Shown piece after piece: positions 11,441 through 20,865 of a stretch of 64,000 nt of DNA. This stretch comes from Luidia sarsii (Eukaryota; Echinodermata; Asteroidea; Paxillosida; Luidiidae): the NCBI GenBank assembly GCA_949987565.1, contig OX465114.1, positions 4,554,832 through 4,618,831 on the forward strand, written 5' to 3'. The translations under genes were made by a program, and so were the position numbers. Positions within the stretch are counted from its first letter, which is position 1; each line of letters opens with the position of its first letter. The notes under the pieces are model-generated. The model was given only the letters and a program-made list of their open reading frames with translations. It had not been told where the DNA came from and did no database searches.

Positions 11441-12271
11441 GGGTACGGTACGTTCAACGCATGATGGTCTTACGATGGATTTTTGATTCGCATAAAATGC
11501 GAACCGTTTTCTAAATTATCTCGCATTTCGTGGAAAATGTATCGCATTTTGCGATGCGAATCCAGCTATTTCCATCACTGACTGCTCCCATGTGAATTTG
11601 ATAGTCCTATGGAAGGAATTGATGTGGTCAAAGAAAGCATTTCAAGCTGCTACCGTCCCTAGTCCAAGTGAAAAAAACGTCATCTATCTATCTCCACCAA
11701 ATCCAGAGAAGGCATGGAGCCTCACTGAGCATGGGTTCCTCAAGGTCACCCATGAAGAGGCAAGCAAAGGAAGGAGCCATGCGCATGCCAATGGCAGTGC
11801 CATGCACTTGGAGATTGTGCTTGCAAAGAAAGGAGAAATTGTTCTTGGCCAGCACTAGCCTCATGAGGGTGGTTATGTCAGAGATGGGGGGAGAAGACTG
11901 TTTTCCTTTGGCCAGAGCCGAGGAGCAAGCTTGAATGCCTTCTTCCTGGGGATGTTAATGTATAGAGAGGAAACGTCAATGGTACCTGTTATATTACTCA
12001 TGCTGGGACACCTTCACACACACAAATTACACATGCAACTGAAAATACAAACAAGTGGATTAATGAATCAGTATCTTGCTAATCAGTATCTTGTGGATCC
12101 AGTGGACCAGCAGATCTGTCTAAAGGCATTGGTACACCTTTTGTTAAGTCAATGAATGACGTACAATTCCTCGTACATTTGTACATGTACTGAAAGTTAC
12201 TGCAACAAAACTCAATTCCACCCAATCTCTCCCTGAGCCCATATAAACAGAATGTACCAAATTGGAAAGAT

Positions 12272-12320
12272 CTTAAAATTGAGTGGGCCTGACGTTTCGA
12301 TCCTAGCAGGACCTTTCTCA
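12272..12320 (-). ncRNA. Hammerhead-like motif at family 1 3' end, copy b
   Basis: On the minus strand the element ends with a helix-forming GGTCCTGCTAGGATC, the universally required GAAAC, and GTC, the usual hammerhead cleavage triplet. This is followed by AGGC, which can pair with the GCCT upstream (a 4-bp stem I). ACGT between GAAA and the cleavage site is self-complementary, as in minimal hammerheads that act as dimers. The upstream box reads TTTGAGAAA where a hammerhead needs CTGANGA, so activity is uncertain. Penelope-like elements are known to carry hammerheads in this position. Confidence 0.45.
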
Positions 12321-12545
12321 AAGGCAGAGTGACAAGGACAAAACAGATACATACACATGAAGGAAGGGGGAAGAGAGTGAATAGGACATGGATGAGAAAC
12401 AAAGGACAAAGAGTAAGCTGGTAGGGAGAGATCAAAGGGAAGGGCAAGGAGTAGGGTAGGGATTAGTGACAAGAGGGGGAAAGATCAAAGAGAGAAGTGT
12501 GAAGGACTGAACACAAAAGAAGGATTATCAGAAAGCTGCATGGTG

Positions 12546-12959
12546 TTAGTCATTACCCTCCTGGATGTTGAGACCATGTGGTTGAACAGTCCGAAGACGC
12601 TTCATCCACATTTTCTCACGGCTAAGATGGACACCATTACTACGGTGACCAAGTGATTCTATGCCCAGTACACTCATATCTGATATCGAATGATCAGGGA
12701 GATTGAAGTGATACCCAACAGGGGTGTCCATTTTACCGGTTTTGATAGTAGACCTATGGCCATAGATCCGTTTTTTGAGGGTGTTTTTGGTCTCGCCAAC
12801 ATACTGAATATTACAAACTCTACAAGAGATGAGGTATATGATGTTTGAGGTAGTGCACGTGATAGAGCCATAGGTCGTGTGGGTAGTTCCAGAAGAATGA
12901 CCATTGAAAGAGTCTATTTCTTGACATGTGTCTTGCAAACGATGCATTTCGAGGTACAC
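12546..12959 (-). pseudogene. Family 1 copy b: GIY-YIG endonuclease domain
   Basis: This is the C-terminal endonuclease typical of Penelope-like elements, which nicks the target for priming. The GIY-YIG block reads NIIYLISCRVCNIQYVGET, followed by LKKRIYGHRSTIKTGK with the conserved Arg and His, and ends LNIQEGND before a stop at 12546-12548. Cysteines in SCRVC suggest the zinc-binding insertion found in this group. The same domain is encoded at 33230-33623 and 55560-55957. Confidence 0.9.
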
Positions 12960-14146
12960 TTAAATGTACCAAATTTGGTTGTAGGGGAAGAGTCCAAAGG
13001 GGGAACCTTTGCTCGGACAATTAAGTCACGCAGGTTACGGGGGCGCCTGAAAGCCAAAACAGGCGAATTAGGAATGGCTTCAGCCAGACGATCTGAAGTG
13101 TGGAGAATATGGTGGTTTTCCTTAGTTATCTTCCTGAGAGGAGGAAGAGAAGGGTGGTAGGAAGTAACTAAGGGAACCTTGGGCTTGTCCTTGGGACCTG
13201 GTGGCTTTTGTTTTAGTGCCGAACTTCTGGGAATGGAATAGACTTTAGCAATGGAGTTCTTCACTTGGCGAGAACTATAGCCTCTGGCAACCAAGTTACT
13301 GGCCAATACACGTGTATGGCGGCGAAAGTCAGACTCATTGGAACATATGCGCCTCAATCTGAGGGCCTGGCTGTAAGCTATACCAGTCTTACAGTGTCTA
13401 GGGTGACAACTGGAGGAATGGAGATATTGATGAGTGTCGGTGGGCTTAGAATACAAGTCAGTAGTGAGTGTATTGAGGTCTTTCCGGACGGTGACGTCCA
13501 GAAAGTGGGTCTGCTGGAGAGACTGCTCCCATGTGAATTTGATAGTCCTATGGAAGGAATTGATGTGGTCAAAGAAAGCATTCAAGCTGCTACCGTCCCT
13601 AGTCCAAATGAAGAACACGTCATCTATGTATCTCCACCAAATCAAGGGACGGCATGGAGCCTCACTGAGCATGCGTTCCTCAAGGTCACCCATGAAGAGG
13701 CATGCAAAGGAAGGAGCCATGCGCGTGCTCATGGCAGTGCCATGCACTTGAAGAAAGTGCTTGCCAAGAAAGGAGAAATTATTCTTGGCCAGCACTAGCC
13801 TCATGAGGGTGGTTATGTCGGAGATGGGTGGAGAAGACTGTTTTCCTTTGGCCAGGGCCGAGGAGCAAGCTTGAATGCCTTCTTCCTGGGGGATGTTAGT
13901 GTATAGAGAGGAAACGTCAAAAGTACCAATTATGGCAGTGGCAGGAATTTGATACTTGACACTTTCCAACTTTCGCAGAAAGTCGGGAGTGTCATGGACG
14001 TATGAGGGGATTTGGGGAACCAAGGGTTTGAGAAAAGAGTCAATGAAAAGAGATATGTGTTCCGTAGGTGAACCATTGCCAGAGATGATGGGTCTGCCTG
14101 GGTTGTTGGCCTTTTTGGGAGAAGGTAGAATCTGGCAGTTCTGCAA
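12914..14146 (-). pseudogene. Family 1 copy b: reverse transcriptase core
   Basis: About 410 residues with the Penelope-type RT motifs in order: NPGRPIISGNGSPTE, then FDVSSLYTNIPQEEG (catalytic Asp), then MAPSFACLFMGDLE, then RYIDDVFFIW, whose YIDD catalytic pair lies near 13619-13630. The thumb and linker follow, with a Cys pair CTSKCIVCKTH just before the endonuclease. The catalytic residues are intact. The frame runs into the endonuclease in another phase near 12920, so the protein is split. Confidence 0.9.
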
Positions 14147-15213
14147 TGAATATTGATCGGTGATAGAAATCTGTGAGCTTTTTTACTCAAATGATCACGT
14201 GATTGCATGTCATCCAAAACTTCCTGAATTTGCTCTGAAAATTTGCCAGTGTGGTTAGAGTCCAGACATTTATAGTGCTGGGGATTGTTGAGTTGGCGAT
14301 TGGCTTCATCAATATATTTTTGGCGATCCATGATTACTACGGCTGACCCTTTATCTGCTGGCTTGATAATGATGTCACCGCGGGAACGTAGAGTGTTGAG
14401 AGCAAGACGTTCTTCCCTAGGGAGATTGTCGTGGGGCTTACGGGTAAGATGAGAGGAGTTGGAAACTTGAGAACTGACTGCTTGCACATACGTTTCAAGG
14501 GCTGGAACACGGTTCTTGGGGAGGACCCAGGTGCTTTTTACTCGGAAAGGTTCTTCTTTACGGGAGCCAGAATCAAAGAAGAACTCAGTCAGACGAAGTC
14601 TGCGGTAATACTCAGTGAGATCTTGACTGAGCATTACTTGGTCAACTTTGGGGGGAGTTGGACAAAAGTTCAAGCCCTTGGAAAGTAGCGTATGCTCTGC
14701 GTCAGTTAGAGAAGAAGAGGAAAGGTTGACAACAGTGTTAGTGGGGGGGGGGGGTAAAGGTGTAGACTGGGGACTGCGTCTGAAGCGGTTGTGTCTGCGT
14801 TGTTTGGCAACAAGGCCACCAATCTTCTTGTTTCTCCTGTCGGTGAGAACAGAATTGAGGTAAGAGAGACCTTTCTCAATCTCATCACTTAGATCCTTGT
14901 ACTGGCTTTCAGAACAGCTGGAGCGTAGTTTGGAGTCCAGATTAGCAATGTCCTGGTGGACAGCCTGAAGGGTGATTTCACATTGCTCAGAGAGGACCTT
15001 GATGAGCTGAATGGAAGCACTATAAAGAATTTGATTCCATTTTTTCTGTAGGTTGGGGGAAAGTTTTCCAATTTGGGGAGTGTGAGATATCTGTAAGCCA
15101 GTAGGGATCAGGCGAGAGACTGAGAAAAAGTTGTAGTTGTCTTGATGGAAAGTGTACCGAAGAGCCTTTTCTTGCAGTTTCCTAAGTTGAAAGAAACAGG
15201 TTGGGTTATTCAT
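13930..15213 (-). pseudogene. Family 1 copy b: N-terminal and first part of reverse transcriptase
   Basis: The frame from 15213 gives the Penelope-like N-terminal region, about 430 residues. It contains the conserved IIIKPADKGSAVVI (DKG) motif near the RT start, preceded by a charged region with basic KKIGG…KQRRHNRFRR, possibly nucleic-acid binding. An indel near 14110-14150 throws the frame out at the sequence FYLLPK, just before the NPGRPIISG motif. That motif continues in the next frame (12914-14146). Beyond the indel this frame is meaningless. Copy e at 62901-63946 carries the same region and confirms the homology. Confidence 0.85.
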
Positions 15214-15439
15214 GTTATTAAGAGCAAAAAACAAGAGACAAACACAGAATGTAGACTTACATACCAACGGACGGACAGACTTACATACACACGTAGACAG
15301 GTCAGCAAGGAGGATCACCACGAAGGGATACAGCAACATAAGGAAATGACTTAAGGTGATATACAAAAATGTTGCAAACTGCTTACTGACTAAAATTACC
15401 AAAATTACCAAAATTACCGAGATTTGAAAATGATGCATT

Positions 15440-16914
15440 GTTCAAAAAAACCCGTATGGCGGTCATCGGCGCTGAAAAAAACCCCGGCGCGAAGTGGTTA
15501 AGCCTTTCAATAACATTAAGAATTTGCTAAAAGCTTTGATTTATTATAATTCTAAATTTTCAAAACCCATTTGGCTCGAAGTCCACTGCGCTTCGCAGTA
15601 AACAACGTGTGGCAAATTGAAAATACAGTATCTGTTAATAAGTGTAACCATTCATTCACGGTTTTCTTGTGGAGATCGTACCGAAAATGAAAATGTGGAA
15701 CAACACCCCAAAAAATCTAAGGTCGGTTCCACGGCATTGGTGATTACCCGTAAGGCCCTTGATCAAGCAAAGTGATTCTACTGTGCAAGGGGAAGTGACA
15801 AACGGTAACCCTACAGTGAAGTAATTCTAAAACCAAAAATGAAGTAGGCATACTAAAAGTAAAACTAAAAGTAATACAGAATTGCACAGCCAGTTGCTGT
15901 GCATGAGTGATCAATCAGGAAATTCAAAATAACTGTTAATAAGTTTAAGTTGTCACCATTCATTCACTGTTTTCTTGTGAAGATTTTCCTCTTCGTACCG
16001 AAAATGAAAATGAGGAGCATCACTCCCAAAAAATATAATGTTGATTGTCGGTTCCCACGATATTGGTGATTAAGGCCATTAAATTAATTAATACAAAAGG
16101 AAAAAAAATTCGGGGGGTGTAAAGATCCGTATGTTATTTGATTAAAATAAGGGTAATTTTTAAAAAATTTAAAAATTGTGTAAGATAAAGAAATTACTTC
16201 GTAGAAGTATGGAGTACGGAGGGAAAATAACCGAAATGATTTGGCATGCAGCAGCAGTTTTCTGGCCGTGCGCCATGGCCGACGTCACTGACAACAACAC
16301 GGACAAACAGCGGAGCATCGTAACTTTAGGCCGACACTGAAAAAGATTATCATATTCTGTACATGTACACCAGTGACCACCCTGTACAATTTTTGCGAGG
16401 AGGATAAGTTACTTCCGTAGCACATTTTCCATAATTATTTCGTCTAAGTAATTTTCAAATTGATATGGATTTCACGGTACGACCGTAAAGGCTGGGGGTT
16501 TCATGTCAACTCGATCTGCGCGGAAAGCCTATCCCGTTACTTATAACCAAAACAGACCGTTGAAAAAGGAAGATCGGACCACGAAAAAAAAAAAAGGTAC
16601 TCTACAGTGTACAACTTTTACTGGTCCACCCTGCGTGTTTGGGCATTACCCCAAAAAATAATGTACCCTTCCATATCCAATCGTTAATCTATTTCCCTGT
16701 CCGTGAAAAAAAAGAAAAAAGATTCAATTCAAATCTTTGTTCAAGTCTCGGAATACAAAATTGGGAACAGGATCTTGGTGCGAAGACGGGAAGTCGCTGT
16801 TTACAAGGCACGTGCGGCATGCTTTCTTTATTCTCAATGGTACCCGGCGATCCAATTCCTATACGCATGAACGTATTGGCGAATGTTTACCAGCGAACTG
16901 GACAAAAGCAGTGT
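15440..16914. other. ORC3 intron with a diverged 130-bp duplication
   Basis: No gene seen. Segments 15635-15755 and 15940-16085 are diverged direct copies sharing CCATTCATTCAC, GTACCGAAAATGAAAATG and GGTGATTA. Near 15475-15500 GGCGCGAAGTGGTTAA resembles the end of a TTAA-targeting MITE (compare 37375-37392). The rest is AT-rich. Confidence 0.5.
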
Positions 16915-17035
16915 GCAGTACATGTGTTACACATGTACATGTACAGTACAGTACATGTAAATGTATTGCACATGTACAATGTACTGCACATGTACAATGT
17001 ACTGTACATGTACATGTACATGTACATCGTGCGCA
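16915..17035. repeat. ACATGTAC palindromic simple-sequence array
   Basis: A second run of overlapping GTACATGTACA units. It produces Met/Tyr/His/Val/Cys-rich pseudo-reading frames on both strands. Confidence 0.9.
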
Positions 17036-17234
17036 CGGCCGCTATACAGTACACTGTAGCGGTGCGGGATACAATCTGTGCTTGCGGATCGCGTGCACTC
17101 GTCAGAAGAAGCAAAAAGCTCCGCTTTTTCAGAATAATAATCGTAACAATGAGAACAATATCTACATATAATTGGCTCGTTTTGGGCAAGGACTTTGATT
17201 ATTTCAATTATGTAACTATCCAAATTTTACTTGC

Positions 17235-17334
17235 TTGGTCGGGCAAGTAAATTTTAACATCTGAACATGTTACTTGCCCGACGTGAAATTTTACTTGCCC
17301 CGGGCAAGCGGGCAACCGCTAATGTCGAACCCTG
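17235..17334. mobile_element. Right end of a probable hAT-type MITE
   Basis: The sequence has internal inverted pieces (GGGCAAGTAAATTTTAAC … GTTACTTGCCCG … ACTTGCCCCGGGCAAGC) and finishes GTCGAACCCTG at 17334. That end resembles the CAGGGTTCGAC ends of hAT MITEs. No left end with a matching 8-bp duplication was found, so the element is probably truncated. Confidence 0.4.
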
Positions 17335-17367
17335 ATGTAGTCCTCAAATTGAAAATTTACAGCTTAC

Positions 17368-17498
17368 CAGTGAGAGTGGCTAGCTGGGTGTGAAAGGTTT
17401 CTAGCTGGAATCGTGTTTCTTGAACTGGGTTATCAGGACAGGAGAGTCTCAGGATGCAAGCTTGTAATAAAGCCATAAGTTCATCTCTTGCGACCAAT
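17368..17498 (-). CDS. ORC3: ORC3 exon 10 of those visible
   Basis: A 131-bp exon between acceptor CATTTTCTGCAG (minus strand, ending at 17499) and donor GTAAGC (starting at 17367). Its first base completes an AAA codon begun in exon 21695-21891, and its last base starts the GAT completed in exon 2164-2350. It encodes LVARDELMALLQACILRLSC and then VQETRFQLETFHTQLATLT. The start corresponds to vertebrate ORC3 LRMLAKDELMTILEKC and the rest to the following helical segment before the acidic linker. The downstream intron is about 15 kb and packed with elements. Confidence 0.92.
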
Positions 17499-17749
17499 CT
17501 GCAGAAAATGATAATGCAACAATTATGACAAAGTATAGGGCATTTCCGCATCTGATAATTTAACACAAAATAAGACTTTTTCATGATTTACAGGCAGATT
17601 GCAGATTTACAGATTTACAGGCAGATTGCATACTGAATGACCCACAAAGATTTGAGACAACTGGCAAATGCCTTAAAACCACACATTTTGTTGACGTCGT
17701 CACATTTCAGCCCAAAAGAGTTTCTCAAGCCTTCTCAATCAATGGAAGG

Positions 17750-19360
17750 TTTGCGGTGCCACCATGTACATGTAGCACCTCTTGTTCAAGATGGAGTGTG
17801 GCTCTGAAAAGAGCTGGTAACTCAAAGTGTGTACTCTGCCCATTGTTAGGAGACTGTTGTATTCCAACTATCATCGATGTGTACTGGTATATGCCTGGGG
17901 AAGCAGTGCGAAGCACTGAGGTGTAGAGAATCTTTCCCGGCCAGTTTGGCTACTGGAGCGTGCAGGATCTTCCAGTCAATGTGTGACCACCGAGGTGAGA
18001 AGAGGAAGTTCACTGGAGTGTGTCAGTGTGAGAGTGGGTGCCAAGGGTAGAGGAGAACCGGGAGTCAACTAGATGCTGGATGAAGTAGAGTTATCTGTGG
18101 GTATAGGATAACCATTAGACAGAAACGGTCACCAGATGTCATTGATGTGGAGTCTGATATGTTGCAGAACTGTGTTGTGTTTGAAGATCTTGATGGCTTC
18201 TCTCACTTGACGAGGATGATTCCAGATGCTTGATGATTCCAGACCTGTTGTATTCGCACTTGTGGCTATAGGCATTGTGCTCATTGAGTCTAGTTGGAAG
18301 GTTCCGACCAGTCTCTCTGATGTACACTTCACCACATTTGCAAGGGAGCTTGTTAACACAAGGTCTGGAGGCCAGATCATATCAGTCCTTGCGGGTCTGT
18401 GTGAGGTTCCGGAACTTTTTGGGTGCTGTGTGGAAAACCTTGACGTTGTATTTGTTCAAGGCCCGCTGGATCATGTGAGAGGTCCTGCCCAAGTGGGGAA
18501 GGGTGACAGAAGGAGTTGCGCTGCTGGGCTGACTTTTGGTAGAGGGGACCATTTGGTCAGGGCTGGCTCTGGGTTCTTGCGTCTTGAACTGGCGTCCAGA
18601 GTGGACATTCCTCTGTAGGGCTGCCTGCAGATCCTGTAGGCACGAGGAACAAGCGTGTTGTTCACCGAGTGTCCGATGGTGGGGTGGTGGAAAGACTGGC
18701 TGTGGAGGCTTACAGTAGACCCGCCGAGTAAGAGAGCCACTTTCCCGCCTGAACACCTCCACATCCAGGAAAGGGATGCTGCCAGCCTTTTCCTGATCCA
18801 TAGTGAATTGGATGCGGCCGGCTATGTAGCATGTTGAGGTGATCCAGGAGCAGCTGGACCTGGTCTTGGCCGTACTGCCAGACGATGAAGGTGTCGTCTA
18901 CGTAGCGCAACCAGACTCACGACGGTTGTATATCAAAAGTGGCAATGGCAGTTTGCTTGAACTCCTCCATGAACAAACACAACACGGTACCGCAACACAT
19001 CGGAGTCCACATCAACAACATCTGGTGGTCGCTTTTGTCTATTGAGTCTCCTATACCCACTGATAACTCGACTCAGCTTCACCCAGCATCTAGTTGCCTC
19101 CTGGGTCTCCTATACCATTGGCACCCACTCTCACACTCTAGTGAACTTTCTCTTCTCGCCTTGGTGGTCACACTGGCAGGAAGATCCTGCACGCTCCAGT
19201 GGCCGCACTGGGAGGGAAAGAATTTCTATGCCTCAAGGCTTCCACAAGGCATATATACACCGATGAAAGTTGGAATCCAGTAGTCTATCTGAAACGTTGA
19301 GTTACCGGCTCTTTTAAGAGCCACACTCCTTCTTGAAAGAGAAATGCTACATGGTGTCAG
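17750..19360 (-). mobile_element. Penelope-like element family 2, copy a, flanked by long inverted arms
   Basis: The core on the minus strand (about 18920 to 18130) runs from an RT palm motif through to a GIY-YIG endonuclease in several frames. The palm is RYVDDTFIVW at about 18885-18910. Then come SIPFLDVEVFRRESG, the linker with HLGRTSHMIQ and YNVKVFHTAPKKFRNLTQT, and PCKCGEVYIRETGR at about 18300-18340. The endonuclease signature has Arg where YIG has Gly (YIRETGR), probably inactivating. The flanks 17750-18190 and 18960-19360 are inverted copies of each other: GATGTGGAGTCTGATATG-type sequence at 18145 reappears reversed at 19005. Element ends are thus arranged head to tail in opposite sense, as in other Penelope-like insertions. 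Confidence 0.85.
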
Positions 19361-19789
19361 CGCTAACCTTCCACTTAGTATTTCCACCATGAAAACCTTC
19401 AAGTTTTACCTGTCTCAATAGTTGTGCTTTCTTGGCCAAATACCATCAAATGTATATGAAATTCTGAAAATTTCAATACCACATTATATTCATCATGGTC
19501 ACATGATAGCAATTTTTGGATACATTCCAAATTTATACTGTAGGATCCAAGATTGCATCATAATTGCACTTTAAAGGACAGTTAAAAGTCCAAGCAAAAA
19601 CACACAAGCAAAAAGAAAAACAAACATATTCTTTTATTTTATACAGTGTAGGCCCTATTGTCATCATGTTGATTACTTTTGAAGGAAAACAATTATTGCA
19701 TTTTTCAACCTTCCGCGAGAGGGCGCTCTAGAAGATGACATCCTGTTTTATTGTTTTGATGAAAGTTGGTCTACCTTGAACTGACCCTG
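19361..19789. other. ORC3 intron, nothing recognised
   Basis: AT-rich sequence with no element ends or coding potential identified. Confidence 0.5.
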
Positions 19790-20060
19790 ATGAAAAAAAG
19801 TTCAAATACTGTACCAAATTTGAAAACATGATGGCACTTATGGTTTCAAACAGAAGCACGGGTTGGATGACATCACATACGTAGATAATAAAATTGTAGG
19901 CCTTCTCACATGCAAAAAAACCCAGCAAGACAAGAGAGCCAACCGTTGACTTACTACCAAATCTTGACAATTTACACATTCAAATTGGAAAGTGTTGACA
20001 CGTGACCATCCTTTGAGCCACTCGGAGAAAGCATAGGGACATTGTTTTGACCAAGTTTGG
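19790..20060 (+). repeat. Diverged repeat pair with 25965-26260, copy 1
   Basis: It shares a series of blocks in the same order and strand with 25965-26260: GGCACTTATGGTTTCAA, AGAAGCA.GGGT, AAGACA..AGAG/GAGG, TTTGGAA.G and TGACCATC.TTTGAGCCACT. The copies are clearly related but well diverged. No coding sense is apparent. Confidence 0.65.
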
Positions 20061-20473
20061 CTCAAATATCTTTTGTCGTATGCTATATACATGGATGGAG
20101 GAAGACGAGGAGAAGAACAACTAAAGCTTTTACACTTCCCTGTGGCAGCGGGAAAGCCAATTATAATTAAGACCAAAACTGAATTCAGAAGTCCTGGCAT
20201 GAAGTTATTACCTTATGCACTATGCAGTGCATCTTCTCGTCCACTTTTAATTGTACCGATACAGTGCAAAATACCTGTAGTTAAAGGGGAATGTAACCCA
20301 AGAAATAGAGTTTGCTTATCTGATTTGGTGTTAAAAACAACCTACAATTACCTATGAGTCATTCACATACGATTTTTACGAAGAGAGAAAAATTCATGGA
20401 ATTGTAGGTCGAATACTGCTGTATGACTACGAGTATAAGGTGCAGTTTGTGTACACTCACGAGCTAAATAATA

Positions 20474-20640
20474 GTGTACTGCCAGGCTTTTGGCTGTAAA
20501 AATGCCAGCGGGAAAAAGCTGGATGCAATCCCCAATAAGGACAAGAAAACTGAATTACTTAGGAAGTGGGCTGCAGCCATGGAGAAATTTCTCAAAATCG
20601 GCTACAATAGAAATCGAAAGGATGTGAATGTGATTTGTAC
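20474..20640 (+). pseudogene. THAP-like zinc-finger fragment inside the Kolobok-like element
   Basis: An open stretch reads YCQAFGCKNASGKK, then AIPNKDKKTELLRKWAAAM, then a basic NRNRKD tail. The C-x4-C start followed by a Pro and an invariant-looking Trp about 20 residues later is the pattern of the THAP DNA-binding domain. The later Cys and His ligands and the AVPTF-type end are not evident. There is no ATG; the piece begins after AATAG and could be an exon-like remnant. It probably descends from the transposase of the parent element. Confidence 0.55.
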
Positions 20641-20670
20641 TGTAGCGATCGCTATAACTCGATGCTTAAA

Positions 20671-20865
20671 AACATACCGGTACATCTTTAGTCATGTTTT
20701 GGTTTAGATTTTTATGGACTTCTGGCAACATATATATATATGTAACATATAGAGCACTGGAAAGTTAATCCAGAGGTCACAGGTTCAGTCTCGGTCCAGT
20801 CAAATTTTTTTGTTTTGCCTATTTTCTTAAATTTGTTCATAAGTTCCCAGTCAGTTTGTTTGACT
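20671..20865 (+). repeat. 195-bp direct repeat, copy 1 (inside the Kolobok-like element)
   Basis: This segment is nearly identical to 22202-22396, with only a handful of differences by eye. It begins ACATACCGGTACATCTTTAG, includes a box B-like GGTTCAGTCTC and the GGTCCAGTCAAATTTTT block of the tRNA-like repeat family, and ends CAGTCAGTTTGTTTGACT. The pair brackets ORC3 exon 21695-21891. Confidence 0.92.

Larger units (their letters stand above)
10047..11579. mobile_element. hAT-like non-autonomous transposon with 8-bp target duplication
   Basis: The ends are CAGTGATGGAAATA at 10047 and its complement TATTTCCATCACT at 11567-11579. The host element is duplicated as GACTGCTC on both sides (10039-10046 and 11580-11587); the undisturbed target reads GAGAGACTGCTCCCATG in copy b at about 13525. 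An exact 8-bp duplication and CAGTG-type ends are hallmarks of the hAT superfamily. No transposase is present. Cargo includes a palindromic ACATGTAC array (11270-11440) and a segment at 11036-11130 that recurs at 56508-56602. The insertion post-dates the Penelope-like copy. Confidence 0.9.
9352..11990 (-). mobile_element. Penelope-like element family 1, copy a, split by a hAT insertion
   Basis: This is a partial Penelope-like retroelement on the minus strand. Copy b at 12270-15430 serves as the uninterrupted reference. The part at 9352-10046 encodes the region after the RT palm (HFLDVTVRKDLNTLTTDLYS, ARGYSSRQVKNSIAKVYSIP) up to the linker before the GIY-YIG endonuclease. The part at 11580-11990 encodes the RT segment just upstream, including the YIDD region. 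The two halves are contiguous in copy b, so 10047-11579 is an insertion. The copy ends at both sides inside coding sequence (endonuclease and N-terminal half are missing), and frames are broken. No activity is expected. Confidence 0.9.
12270..15430 (-). mobile_element. Penelope-like element family 1, copy b, nearly full length
   Basis: This is the best-preserved copy. In its own 5'-3' order (minus strand) it has a terminal repeat piece (15340-15430), an N-terminal region with a likely start at 15213, an RT domain and a C-terminal GIY-YIG endonuclease. A 3' tail follows, ending in a hammerhead-like motif at 12275-12320. The terminal piece AGTCAGTAAGCAGTTTGC at its 5' end also follows the 3' hammerhead motif in copies c and d, which is the pseudo-LTR arrangement known for Penelope-like elements. 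Two frame changes (near 14110-14150 and near 12920-12960) break the single polyprotein. It shares orientation with copy a and lies in the same ORC3 intron. Confidence 0.93.

Noticed and set aside
11139..11514. Cys/Thr/Tyr/His-rich small proteins on both strands
   Set aside because: They translate the palindromic ACATGTAC array and have no independent support.
20073..20357. A host exon reading GRRGEEQLKLLHFPVAAGKP
   Set aside because: The frame crosses the TTAA insertion point at 20281 into the Kolobok-like terminal repeat, has no splice context and matches no family known to me.
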